Assembly: GCA_945873065.1 (NCBI GenBank)
Contig: CAMCBN010000005.1
Span: 27,520 to 91,519 of the forward strand
Direction of reading: 5' to 3'
Source of the DNA: an uncultured Candidatus Saccharibacteria bacterium
GTDB taxonomy: Bacteria; Patescibacteriota; Saccharimonadia; Saccharimonadales; Saccharimonadaceae
DNA: 64,000 nucleotides
In this document: one piece after another, positions 46,854 through 55,782 of the stretch
Numbering within the stretch: the stretch's first letter is position 1
How the letters are laid out: each line of letters begins with the position of its first letter
Made by a program: the position numbers and the translations under genes
Notes under the pieces: generated by a model
Told to the model about the DNA's origin: nothing
Databases searched by the model: none
Seen by the model: the letters and a program-made list of their open reading frames with translations, nothing else

Positions 46854-47303
46854 ATGGATGCAGCAGAACAACTCCTTATAAAAATCCTAAAAGATAACAA
46901 GGCAAGCATCACCAAACCTAGACGCATCGTGTTTCGTACACTACAAAAGTATGGCCTTGTGTCTATGAACCGGTTAATAGATCTGACTAAAGCACACATA
47001 GACACAGCTAGCGTTTATCGCACTATAGAATTATTTGAGCAATTTGGTATTGTACAAAAAATCTACACTGGATGGAAATACAAACTAGAGTTATCAGGGG
47101 CATTTTTGCCACACCACCATCATGCTATTTGCAAAAAATGTGGCATTGTCATCGCTATCCAAGAGAATGAAGATCTAGAAAAAATCATCCAATACCTCGC
47201 CACAAAAGCTGGCATCACAAACCAAACCCACTCATTAGAGATTCGTGGTCTATGCAAAAAATGCGAAAAAAGTATCAATTCACTATCACGCAAAAATTCT
47301 TAA
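46854..47303 (+). CDS. Fur-family metalloregulator, probably Zur
   Basis: 149 residues. Winged-helix N-terminus (ITKPRRIVFRTLQKYGLVSMNRLIDLTKAHIDTASVYRTIELFEQFGIV), the HHHHAICKKCG metal segment and a second CxxC (GLCKKCE) that forms the structural zinc site. Target genes (COG0523 GTPase with His-rich loop) suggest zinc rather than iron sensing. Start ATG 46854 is 7 bases after TATACT; an upstream frame of 12 codons overlaps the promoter and is rejected. Divergent from the SDR-GTPase operon. Confidence 0.88.
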   Translation: MDAAEQLLIKILKDNKASITKPRRIVFRTLQKYGLVSMNRLIDLTKAHIDTASVYRTIELFEQFGIVQKIYTGWKYKLELSGAFLPHHHHAICKKCGIVIAIQENEDLEKIIQYLATKAGITNQTHSLEIRGLCKKCEKSINSLSRKNS

Positions 47304-47371
47304 ACATATAGAGGAAGTTCTAGGTCTATAACGCCGCTAGTTCACCACATAAACTGTACATTAATTCAGCG

Positions 47372-47605
47372 CTACCGCTCATCAATCGCGAAAACCTTTT
47401 GCCGGCTCGTTTCGCCCTTGATGAGTTTGACGCGCGATTTTGGTACATTGAAATGTTTTGCCAACAGTTCAATCGCCTCTTTATTGGCGCGGTTCTCAAT
47501 CGCTGGAGATTTGGTATAAATCGTCAGCGAACCATCATCATTTTCAATCACTTCTTGACGATGGCGGGAGTTGGGTTTGAGGAGGACGTGAAGGTTCATT
47601 AGCAT
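47372..47605 (-). CDS. DUF167 (YggU) family protein
   Basis: 77 residues (start 47605 or 47599) with the family pattern: VLLKPNSRHRQEVIENDDGSLTIYTKSPAIENRANKEAIELLAKHFNVPKSRVKLIKGETSRQKVFAI. A conserved single-domain fold of unknown function. It lies just downstream of the convergent Fur-family gene. Confidence 0.88.
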   Translation of the reverse strand: MLMNLHVLLKPNSRHRQEVIENDDGSLTIYTKSPAIENRANKEAIELLAKHFNVPKSRVKLIKGETSRQKVFAIDER

Positions 47606-47698
47606 CCCGTCCTGAAAAATTCATTCCATACATAATAAACAATCGATCCAATCAGCGTGAACGATGCTAAAAACATATTATGCCGGGCAAAGCATCTC

Positions 47699-50461
47699 TC
47701 AACTGTCATTATCACATACCCTATAGAAAGCACTCTGCAAACTACTTACCGGTGCTACATAATCTACACCAACTTCGTGGAAGTGCCGCTTGGCAGATAA
47801 AATTTTCCCACGCTCACCAGCACCTAGATGGTCATCATTAATATCATCCGACCCCTTGGTCTCTGCCACAAAATAAACCCGTTTATCGCCGTCAAAAACC
47901 ACCGCCCAATCAGGATTATAATTACCTAGCGGCGTTGGTATTTTAAACCATCCTGGCAGCTTGATATAAAATTTAACGCCTTCGTCGCTCTCAAGGCTCT
48001 TCATGAAATTATACTCAACCTCAGAGTCAACGATCACATGGTCGTATACTGTCTTATTCGTCTGTTCAACTTCAATTGCGCCGCTATGACTTGCCACATT
48101 GTACAAATAGGACGATAGTTCTTGGTTTTCAAACAACTGCATCTCGTAATACTCACCCGTCTTATGGTAGCGAATTCCATCAACCATAATTTGTTTTTTA
48201 TTACGATTAATAATCAGCGCCGCTTCATCGATCAGCTGTTGCGGGCTGATGGCAATTTTGGTAAAAGCCGCTGCTTCGTCCAATATCTCAAACAATAACT
48301 GACGCGACAGTCCAGTCCGACTTTGCAAAATATCAAGAATATTTGGAATTTGTACGGATTTTGTCTTTGCCAGCACACTTCCGCCAAACGATTCGTTGAC
48401 CTCAAATCCACTTTCGCCATTCATTGCATTGATACGAGTTTTCACATCGACAATTTGCGGCCTAGCAACATTAACTCCTTTCAGCTGGTCAACCACTAAT
48501 CGCTTCAATTTTTCACCATCAACTTCGACGCGATATGTTGTTTTATGTTTTATCCTATCCCATAATTCAGCAAAACTGGAGTCAAGCTGAACACTTTTCT
48601 GTACTGATATACGGCGCCTCTCCTCGCGATTTTTAATCCGCCCAGCAAAGGAAATACCAGTTTCAGTTTCGATTTCTGTTTGTAGCTTGCTGCTAAAATC
48701 AGCATAGCTTTCATTAGCTACTATCGTCAAAATATTGACATTTTCGTCCCGCACCCGCTCGCCGCGAATGTTCACTGGTAAACGCAGCCCGCGACCAATT
48801 TCCTGGCGCTTTTTCATCTCGCTTGTTGATTCATTCAACGTACAAATCACAAACACATTTGGATTATCCCACCCTTCACGCAGCGCCGAGTGGCTAAAAA
48901 TAAATCGCAGCGGCTCATCTGGGTCGAGCAGTCGCTCTTTATCTTTCATAATCAAATTATACGCACTATCATCATCTTTGGTGCGACCACCTTCACCCTT
49001 GGTGTCACGAGAATCCTTCCATTGACCATTTTTATCTGCTGCGAAATAGCCATTATGCACCGCCTCGGCCGTCAAACCATTTAACACACCAGTATATTTG
49101 GGCTTCCGACTTACCCTTTCGTATGCCTCCTCAAACCACTGGGCGAACCTACCCTTTTCCGCCCCGCTCGGCGTGTAGTTGCGATAATTTGCCACCTTGT
49201 CAATAAAGAATAGCGTGAGGACCTTCACTTCATCACCCAGCGCCAGCTGCTTCTCAAAGTGGTCTTCCACCGCCAGCTCAATCTGCCGGCGTAAAATATC
49301 CTCTTTGAGCGACTCGTCTTTCTGCCCGACATAGAGCACCGTGCCATCAGCGAACTCGACCGCTTGGTCGGCGGCACTGATCGCCTCAACGATCATGCCG
49401 CTGTAGATAGTGCGGCCAGTAATAGCCTCCAAATCATCACCAGGACTTGCCTTCACTATGCGTCGCTGCAAGCCGCGGTCATCACTGGCGTCAACCTCCA
49501 GCCGCGCCACCAGTTTGCTTTTACCCTGGCGTTCAATTGCCGCCACTCGCACATACGCATCGTTATAATTATCCTCGCTCTGCACGCTATGAACTTCAAT
49601 CTTCTTTACTAACTGCTTGTCATAAGCATCGACCGGCGTGAGGCGATAGAGCAAATTGTAGGCGTTTTTATGCGTTGCACTGTAACGCAGCGTACAGAGT
49701 GGCTTGAGACTGGCGATGGCTTTCTGGCGAATATCTGTCTCCATGTTTTGCGGCTCATCGATGATGACAATCGGGTTCGTCGCACGAATAAAATCCAACG
49801 GCCGGCCATTGTCGCTTTGTTTATTTATAATGTTAGCCGCTTTAGCAAAACTATCAATATTGATCACCATGATTTGTAGCGTATCGTTGGTCGCAAACTC
49901 ACGCGCCTGGCCCGTCTTTTTGCTATCCCACACATAAAAATTCATCTCTGGGTTGTCGTATTCGGCCGCAAAATGCTCACGGGTGATCTCTAGATTTTTC
50001 AGCACACCCTCACGGATCGCTACACTTGGCACCACGATGATAAATTTCTTCCAGCCATATTTTTGATGAAGCTCATGAATCGTGCGCAGGTAAATATAGG
50101 TCTTGCCGGTGCCGGTTTCCATTTCGATGGAGAAGTTCATGCCATGCTGGAGTTTTGGTGCCGAAATTTCTAGCGGAAACTCCACGGGGAACTCGAAACC
50201 ACCAGGATTTATTTCACTTCGTTCCAGCATATTACGATCTTGGATACTGTGAACATTATTAATGATCTGTTCAGGCAAAAGTGACAAAACATTACCCCGA
50301 GCGCTCGTCGCCTCAAGGCTCAACTGCTGACCCTCCAGCTCCAGTTCCGCCTGTCCTCCAATAACGCTACTATCACTCTTTGTCTGCCCAGCAAAAACAT
50401 CAACCACCGTATTGATCGCGTCGAGCTGATAGTCTAGATTTGAATTAAAGTGAAGTTTCAT
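47699..50461 (-). CDS. res: type III restriction endonuclease subunit Res
   Basis: 920 residues. Superfamily 2 helicase core: motif I METGTGKTYIYLRTIHEL (about residue 135), motif II IIDEPQNMET, motif VI EIGRGLRLP. C-terminal PD-(D/E)XK nuclease: YNPDWAVVFDGDKRVYFVAETKG. It translocates on DNA and cuts when two unmethylated Mod sites meet. Last gene of the island whose first gene is mod; separated from the AlbA-like gene by 65 bases with a thrice-repeated TTTATCCGTAG-type stretch just upstream (50463-50495). Intact. Confidence 0.93.
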   Translation of the reverse strand: MKLHFNSNLDYQLDAINTVVDVFAGQTKSDSSVIGGQAELELEGQQLSLEATSARGNVLSLLPEQIINNVHSIQDRNMLERSEINPGGFEFPVEFPLEISAPKLQHGMNFSIEMETGTGKTYIYLRTIHELHQKYGWKKFIIVVPSVAIREGVLKNLEITREHFAAEYDNPEMNFYVWDSKKTGQAREFATNDTLQIMVINIDSFAKAANIINKQSDNGRPLDFIRATNPIVIIDEPQNMETDIRQKAIASLKPLCTLRYSATHKNAYNLLYRLTPVDAYDKQLVKKIEVHSVQSEDNYNDAYVRVAAIERQGKSKLVARLEVDASDDRGLQRRIVKASPGDDLEAITGRTIYSGMIVEAISAADQAVEFADGTVLYVGQKDESLKEDILRRQIELAVEDHFEKQLALGDEVKVLTLFFIDKVANYRNYTPSGAEKGRFAQWFEEAYERVSRKPKYTGVLNGLTAEAVHNGYFAADKNGQWKDSRDTKGEGGRTKDDDSAYNLIMKDKERLLDPDEPLRFIFSHSALREGWDNPNVFVICTLNESTSEMKKRQEIGRGLRLPVNIRGERVRDENVNILTIVANESYADFSSKLQTEIETETGISFAGRIKNREERRRISVQKSVQLDSSFAELWDRIKHKTTYRVEVDGEKLKRLVVDQLKGVNVARPQIVDVKTRINAMNGESGFEVNESFGGSVLAKTKSVQIPNILDILQSRTGLSRQLLFEILDEAAAFTKIAISPQQLIDEAALIINRNKKQIMVDGIRYHKTGEYYEMQLFENQELSSYLYNVASHSGAIEVEQTNKTVYDHVIVDSEVEYNFMKSLESDEGVKFYIKLPGWFKIPTPLGNYNPDWAVVFDGDKRVYFVAETKGSDDINDDHLGAGERGKILSAKRHFHEVGVDYVAPVSSLQSAFYRVCDNDS

Positions 50462-50526
50462 AAGTTTATCCGTAGTTTATCCGTAGTTTATCCGTTTTGA
50501 ATTTAACATAAGCACTTCTGTTAAAA

Positions 50527-52145
50527 CTACTCCTTACCGTCATTTATTACGTAGTATCCGTCTTTTTTTGTGCCTACATGTATTATAATGCCCTTATTGA
50601 TGAGCGGTCTGATTACGTTATATCTCCTGTCATAATCAAGTTCTGACATCAATTCAGCAAGATCATCTGTTTTTAATTTACCATTGTCTCTAATGTGCTG
50701 TAATATTAAAGCCCTTCTAGACGCGTTTGCTAAACCCTTTGTTTTCGTGTATTGTCCGGGCTTACCTATACTTTGGTAATACTCTTTTGATAGGAAATAC
50801 TTGGTTGCTCTGCCTGTTCCGCTAATCTCTACTAAATGATTTTTTAGCAAGGTATCTTTATTTTTTATAGTGTGTAGTCCATTATTTTTACGCACTTCTT
50901 CCAGTTCTAGTATTTCTTGCGTGGTTAGGATTATTTGCTTATTCGCAATAATATCGGACAGATATTTAACAAAGTTTTCGTCTATAACTCGCGAGGGTAT
51001 GCTCAGGGTAATTGCCGTTCCATTATTATCGCTCATCACCGGCGCCCCCTTCCCCTCCTCAACTGATATTTTAAATATATCGTCCACACCCTGGCTTGAC
51101 TGCTCCATGAGGCCAATATGACTCAGTGCATCTGCCAACAATCTATTCCTCCATGCAGACCTTGTAAAGACATTCTCCATCGTAATTCCATAAACAAACC
51201 CACCCGGGCTTTCTATGATCATATTTTCTGGCGAAGCTTTTATCCATACCGATTGAGACTGGAGACGATAGCTTCTATGGGCTACTGCGTTAACCACAGC
51301 CTCTCGAACCACTTTTTCGTTAAACGCCCATATATCCTCTTGGAAAAACCCTCTTGGATGGAGTATTTTTGGTTGCGCGCATTAATTACCTGCCAAATTT
51401 CAGCATGTGCCAAAATAAAAGGTGCCTGCCATTTTTGGCGGTAATCGTAATTCACGCTATTTGCATTCTGTCGCCATTCAAAAATTATCTCTGAACATGG
51501 AAGCAGTCGCTGTATTGAGGCTGTTTTACCAAGAATAATTAGCGCAGCATAAGTTATATGATTATTTTCATCTATAAGATTTAGCGCTTTCAGCATGTTT
51601 TTAAAGTCTGTGCGTAAATATTCAGATCGTCCATGCTTCTGTGCCCAGCGCTCTCGATAAACATCAAGGGCTTCGTTATCTAAGTCATCAAGTACTGCCC
51701 CATCACATATCTCACCAGTAAAGTCTGGCTCAATTTCAGAATATATACCCCTGAGTTGATCGTCTGTCATTTCAGTTAACGATGAACCATTACGAATGTA
51801 GTACTTCCCGTCATATTTTACCGCTCTACCCTGAAAGTGTCTCGGTATATTGAACACCAAAACCCTACCTTCGTTCGTAAGAATTTCGTCAACCTGTACT
51901 GATATCCCAAGATCTTGCATCAACCTGTTAGGTAACTCATGATAACGTTCAAAGGCTTCAGTCCCAAGAATATTGCCATTATCATCCACCCCAAGAATTA
52001 GACGACCACCCGAAACGTTCGCCATAGCTGAACAATATTGCGCTACTTTTACATAAGGAAAGCCACTTCTAGATGCTGATTTAAACTCTAAATCATAATT
52101 CTCAGTACTATGCTTGATTAATTCTTTCAGTTCAGCTTCATTCAT
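50527..52145 (-). pseudogene. AlbA_2/Schlafen-type ATP-binding regulator with a T-tract frameshift
   Basis: The first frame (start 52145) has the AlbA_2 domain: YDLEFKSASRSG ... VSGGRLILGVDDNGNILGTE ... YIRNGSSLTEM. It leaves frame after SIQEGF and ends at 51282. The second frame continues the protein with an HATPase-like part (REAVVNAVAHRSY ... ESPGGFVYGIT ... EQSSQGVDDI) and a winged-helix C-terminus. Adding one T to the T5 tract (51344-51348) restores SIQEGFFQEDIWAFNEKVVREAVVNA, giving one ~540-residue protein. Such proteins accompany restriction or toxin islands. A slipped homopolymer could be a sequencing error or a phase switch. Confidence 0.8.
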
Positions 52146-52408
52146 AATCTACGCCCCTTTCTATATAGCAGTTTAGCAATGAAATTCTTCTTTCCATCAA
52201 CGGCAGTTATTCGGAATTTCCGAACAACTGAATTTTCGTCTAGCTCGCCTTCTTCAAAAATATTCCCCAGATGCTCCACGATCGTTGGCTTCGACTTATC
52301 AAAAAGCTCCGTCATCTGATCTTGCGTCAACCAAACAGTTTCATCTTCGATTTGGACATTGATGGAGACTTTGTTGTCTGGGGTGTTGTAGAGGATGAAG
52401 TTAGTCAT
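52142..52408 (-). pseudogene. RhuM-family N-terminal fragment
   Basis: 88 residues matching only the start of RhuM/virulence-family proteins: VSINVQIEDETVWLTQDQMTELFDKSKPTIVEHLGNIFEEGELDENSVVRKFRITAVDGK, normally followed by ~250 more residues (YNLDVII...). Here the frame ends after a basic tail and the stop overlaps the next gene's ATG. A helix-turn-helix-like segment (MTELFDKSKPTIVEHL) remains. Either a remnant or a small DNA-binding protein. Confidence 0.7.
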
Positions 52409-53823
52409 TACTTGCTGTTTCTTGTTTTGTTTTTTGGTATCGCAGAAGGCTTGGGAAATTTCACAACGCCAGATTGTTCATATATTGCCTTTCTGCAGTC
52501 GTTGATAAACTTATCGCTAGCCTTTTTGTCTTTGATATACTTTACTATTACATACAAGTCACTTGTTTTGACAAGTGAAACTTTTTCTCTCTCTGCTCCA
52601 GAAATAGCTTTTTGAGTAAACCATTCTTCACGATCTTTAGGATCAGTCAATCTGAACGGATTTCCAAACAGTACGCCCTTAGCCTTTTCATCTACGTCAT
52701 CACGCTCAAAATCCGCAGACAGAGAATCGTTTAACTGCCTAAACTTTGTAACGTTGATCATTTTACTATCTTTCCCTTCACATTCACCAATTAGCCTATT
52801 ACCTTCTGGTGAGGTAATTACCTGGTCCAATTCCAGCGTGCCGTCATCATAATTTTCAGCATTGTAGCCAAGTAGTTTCAATGCTTCGGTTACTGAATCC
52901 TCCAAAGGCTTACCTGTTTCATATAGTAAACCCTTCAAAACACCCTCCTGATTAACAATATCCTGTAATTTTTTATTAGCTTCCTTCAATTTTTTGATTT
53001 TTTCTCTATTCTTATCAATTTTACTATTTGCATCCACCTCGGCCTCTGTCTGATATTTGAGATCGTTAGACCAGGATGGGGGTGGAGTGGAGATACCGCT
53101 AAAAAGAAGACCTTTTTTAATTGCATCAAGAAAGCTCACTAAAGAGTTTCCGAAATCCAAGGCAGCCCTATTCCAGACTTCTTCACCGTCTTTGTCTATT
53201 TCAGTAAACTCCTCATCATCATAAGTTATCGCTGGCAATAGCACTAAATAACCAGTGCCAATTTTTTTATATCCACCCACCAATCTATCTTTGCTTCTTG
53301 TTAGATATAAAGGTTGGATCTCGTCATCTTGTTTAAAACTAACCTCATAATTTACATGCTCATCTATCGCCTCTGGTAGTCTGAAGTAATTTGGAGCCAA
53401 ATTATTAACTGTTATATTAACCCCCTGCGAGTTGCTTGCTTCATTAAGGTCTATGGGCAAGAGTTCGCTATTCTTACGTTTTAATGTTTCGTGAATTGTT
53501 ACCTTGCCTTTTGCTTCGGTTTTGCCAGTCATTAATTCAAATTCCCTAATAGACTTAAGCATTATAAAAACAACATCCCCAGCACTTACATGGTCTTTTA
53601 TGCTCTTGCGCCAGTGGCTTAAGTCGTCGTTAAATTGATGCGATCCCTCCAGATCAAAACTTTCGCCACCATTACTATAGGTCCTTCTGCTATACGAATA
53701 TTTGCTTATTTCTGTAGATATTATCACTAAATCCACATCAGAAATCGCCCTTCTCGAATCTAGACTGACCGCCTCTTCAGAATAACCAGGTATAGTAAAC
53801 CCAACACTCATAATTTCCATCAC
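52408..53823 (-). CDS. uncharacterised type III R-M island protein with nuclease-like C-terminus
   Basis: 471 residues, not recognised as a family. The N-terminal ~230 residues are mixed alpha/beta (VISTEISKYSYSRR, DVVFIMLKSIREFEL, RLVGGYKKIGTGYLVLLP). A Lys-rich coiled coil (about 270-300, KIDKNREKIKKLKEANKKLQDIV) follows. The C-terminal domain resembles a PD-(D/E)XK/Mrr fold: EDSVTEALKLLGYNAE, LDQVITSPEGNRLIGECEGKDSK (possible E..D..ExK). It overlaps mod by four bases and the RhuM fragment by one, so it is tightly embedded in the operon and could be an accessory effector. Confidence 0.7.
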   Translation of the reverse strand: MMEIMSVGFTIPGYSEEAVSLDSRRAISDVDLVIISTEISKYSYSRRTYSNGGESFDLEGSHQFNDDLSHWRKSIKDHVSAGDVVFIMLKSIREFELMTGKTEAKGKVTIHETLKRKNSELLPIDLNEASNSQGVNITVNNLAPNYFRLPEAIDEHVNYEVSFKQDDEIQPLYLTRSKDRLVGGYKKIGTGYLVLLPAITYDDEEFTEIDKDGEEVWNRAALDFGNSLVSFLDAIKKGLLFSGISTPPPSWSNDLKYQTEAEVDANSKIDKNREKIKKLKEANKKLQDIVNQEGVLKGLLYETGKPLEDSVTEALKLLGYNAENYDDGTLELDQVITSPEGNRLIGECEGKDSKMINVTKFRQLNDSLSADFERDDVDEKAKGVLFGNPFRLTDPKDREEWFTQKAISGAEREKVSLVKTSDLYVIVKYIKDKKASDKFINDCRKAIYEQSGVVKFPKPSAIPKNKTRNSK

Positions 53824-55706
53824 ACCACCTCCACCTTCACTCCTCGCCGCTCGGCTTGGAGGGTTAGGTTCATGCGTAGGGTTTCGTTGGTCCCGAGGGC
53901 GCGGGAGAGGACAAGAATGGTTCTAGCACCGCTGGCAAGGATTTCGGCAAAATCAGGTTCGGTAAGGTCGGGTATTAAGCGAATAGCAAGGTTTGCGGAT
54001 GGTACAAACAAATAAGTGTCGTGGTCTTCAATGTCGGTGAGCGGCGAGATACCACGCTTGAGCAGGAGTTCAGTCAAAATCGATTCGTCGGTGGCGTCGG
54101 GTTCGATTGGATCAAGGGCGTCGAGCATTTGCTGGCGAATTTCTTCCGGGTCGGTGACCATTTCGTTCCATGGTTTGAAATTGCTTTCGCTAACGCTATA
54201 TGATCGGAAGCCAAGATCAAGCGGTTTTTCGCGCTCTGCTAATTTTTCAGCAAAGTCGGTGCGGATTTTGGCACCAGCGCGGCGAATACGTTCACGCGAC
54301 AAATCTGCTATTGTATGCTCCAAATTCATCCCATCAAGCACTGCTACAGCATTTTTTATGATTTGTTTTGCTTTAGATTTTGCATTTTTATAGTTTTTAT
54401 CAAGATCTTCATTTAGTTGTATAGCTATCGTGTTGAGATTAATATTGTTTTCGACTGAATACTCCATGGCTGCCTGCATAATCGTGCCGGATCCAGCAAA
54501 GAAATCAACGGCAATATCCCCATCTTTAACATTTGATATATCTGCCATATTTTTTATTAAACTTGCAGGCTTTGGGTTTTCAAATACAACTTTACCGTCA
54601 AATAATTCTTTTTGCTCCAAAGTTGCTTCTTGGTTATTGCCAAAAACATCACTAGGCCACCAGTTCGTGGCAGACTGACCCTCTTCCCGCCTCTCACTTA
54701 GATAGTATTTCTTCCTAGGTAGGCCATGGCCGCCACTCGGAAAATAAATTCTGCCCTGTTCTAAAAACTTCCTATACGTTTCTTCGCTACCCATCCATTC
54801 ATCGAAAATTTCCTTGCCACTAGGTAGCTGAATTTTATACTTTGTACCACTCTGACTGGACCCAGTCTTCCATGGCTTAGAAGCCCATGGACCGTTAGGG
54901 TCATTGTCCGGGTTAGAAAAATCACCTGTTACTGCTATTTTACCTACCCCGGAACTTTTATACGCTTCAGCCTTTCGTGTATAAACTAATATATGTTCGG
55001 CCACCAGGCCAATCATTTTTGTTGGATCATTTGGTTGGTTTGCCCTTCGTCGCCAGTGTATGTGCCCCTGAAAATTCTCCTCCCCAAAAATCTCATTCAT
55101 CATCAGGCGGAGGTTGTGGACTTCATTATCGTCGATCGACACAAAGATAACACCGTCTTGCCGCAATAAATTGCGCGCCAAAAACAGCCGCGGATACATC
55201 ATATTCAGCCAGTTGCTGTGCTTGTGCCCGCCAGTGTTGGCACGCAGGCCATCGTCGCGGGTGATATTCCCCTCATCATCAACAATGCCCGCCTCGGCTT
55301 CATAACTTTTGCGCGTCTGCTTGAAATCGTCGTTATAGACAAAATCATTGCCCGTGTTGTATGGCGGGTCGATATAAATCATCTTAACTTTGCCGTAGTA
55401 ACTTTTGTGTAAAATCTTCAGCGCCGCCAGATTATCGCCTTCGATAAACATATTACCGGTCGTGGCCCAATCGACGGAATTATCTTGATCTGGACGCAAC
55501 GTCTGAACGGTCTTTTCCTGAATCTTGGCAAAAACCTCGCTTTTACCCTTCCAGTTGAGGCCGTAGCGCTCGCCCAAATCGACCGCTTCACCAAGCGTCG
55601 CTTTTAGCCGCCCCCAGTCAACCTTACCCTCTGTAAACACCTCTGGAAAAAGACTTTTGAGCTTATCTATCTGGTTAGATTCTATGTTGTCGTTGTACGC
55701 ATCCAT
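53820..55706 (-). CDS. mod: type III DNA methyltransferase subunit Mod
   Basis: 628 residues, beta-class N6-adenine methyltransferase: catalytic DPPYNTGNDFVYNDDF near residue 113 precedes the SAM motif DFFAGSGTIMQAAM near residue 400. The part between (~170-380) is the target-recognition region. The C-terminal ~150 residues probably interact with Res. TAAAAT (55713-55718, minus strand) ends 6 bases before the ATG, suggesting leaderless transcription of the island. First gene of a five-gene cluster ending with res. Confidence 0.95.
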   Translation of the reverse strand: MDAYNDNIESNQIDKLKSLFPEVFTEGKVDWGRLKATLGEAVDLGERYGLNWKGKSEVFAKIQEKTVQTLRPDQDNSVDWATTGNMFIEGDNLAALKILHKSYYGKVKMIYIDPPYNTGNDFVYNDDFKQTRKSYEAEAGIVDDEGNITRDDGLRANTGGHKHSNWLNMMYPRLFLARNLLRQDGVIFVSIDDNEVHNLRLMMNEIFGEENFQGHIHWRRRANQPNDPTKMIGLVAEHILVYTRKAEAYKSSGVGKIAVTGDFSNPDNDPNGPWASKPWKTGSSQSGTKYKIQLPSGKEIFDEWMGSEETYRKFLEQGRIYFPSGGHGLPRKKYYLSERREEGQSATNWWPSDVFGNNQEATLEQKELFDGKVVFENPKPASLIKNMADISNVKDGDIAVDFFAGSGTIMQAAMEYSVENNINLNTIAIQLNEDLDKNYKNAKSKAKQIIKNAVAVLDGMNLEHTIADLSRERIRRAGAKIRTDFAEKLAEREKPLDLGFRSYSVSESNFKPWNEMVTDPEEIRQQMLDALDPIEPDATDESILTELLLKRGISPLTDIEDHDTYLFVPSANLAIRLIPDLTEPDFAEILASGARTILVLSRALGTNETLRMNLTLQAERRGVKVEVV

Positions 55707-55782
55707 CTACTTATTTTAACCCTCATTTTATTAAAGATAATTATAACACGCCAACACACTTCTACTTATGATCATCTCTAGT

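Noticed and set aside
50463..50495. Three near-copies of a TTTATCCGTAG unit just before res, considered as a small CRISPR-like or phase-variable array
   Set aside because: Only about three short direct copies with no spacers; likely simple slippage.
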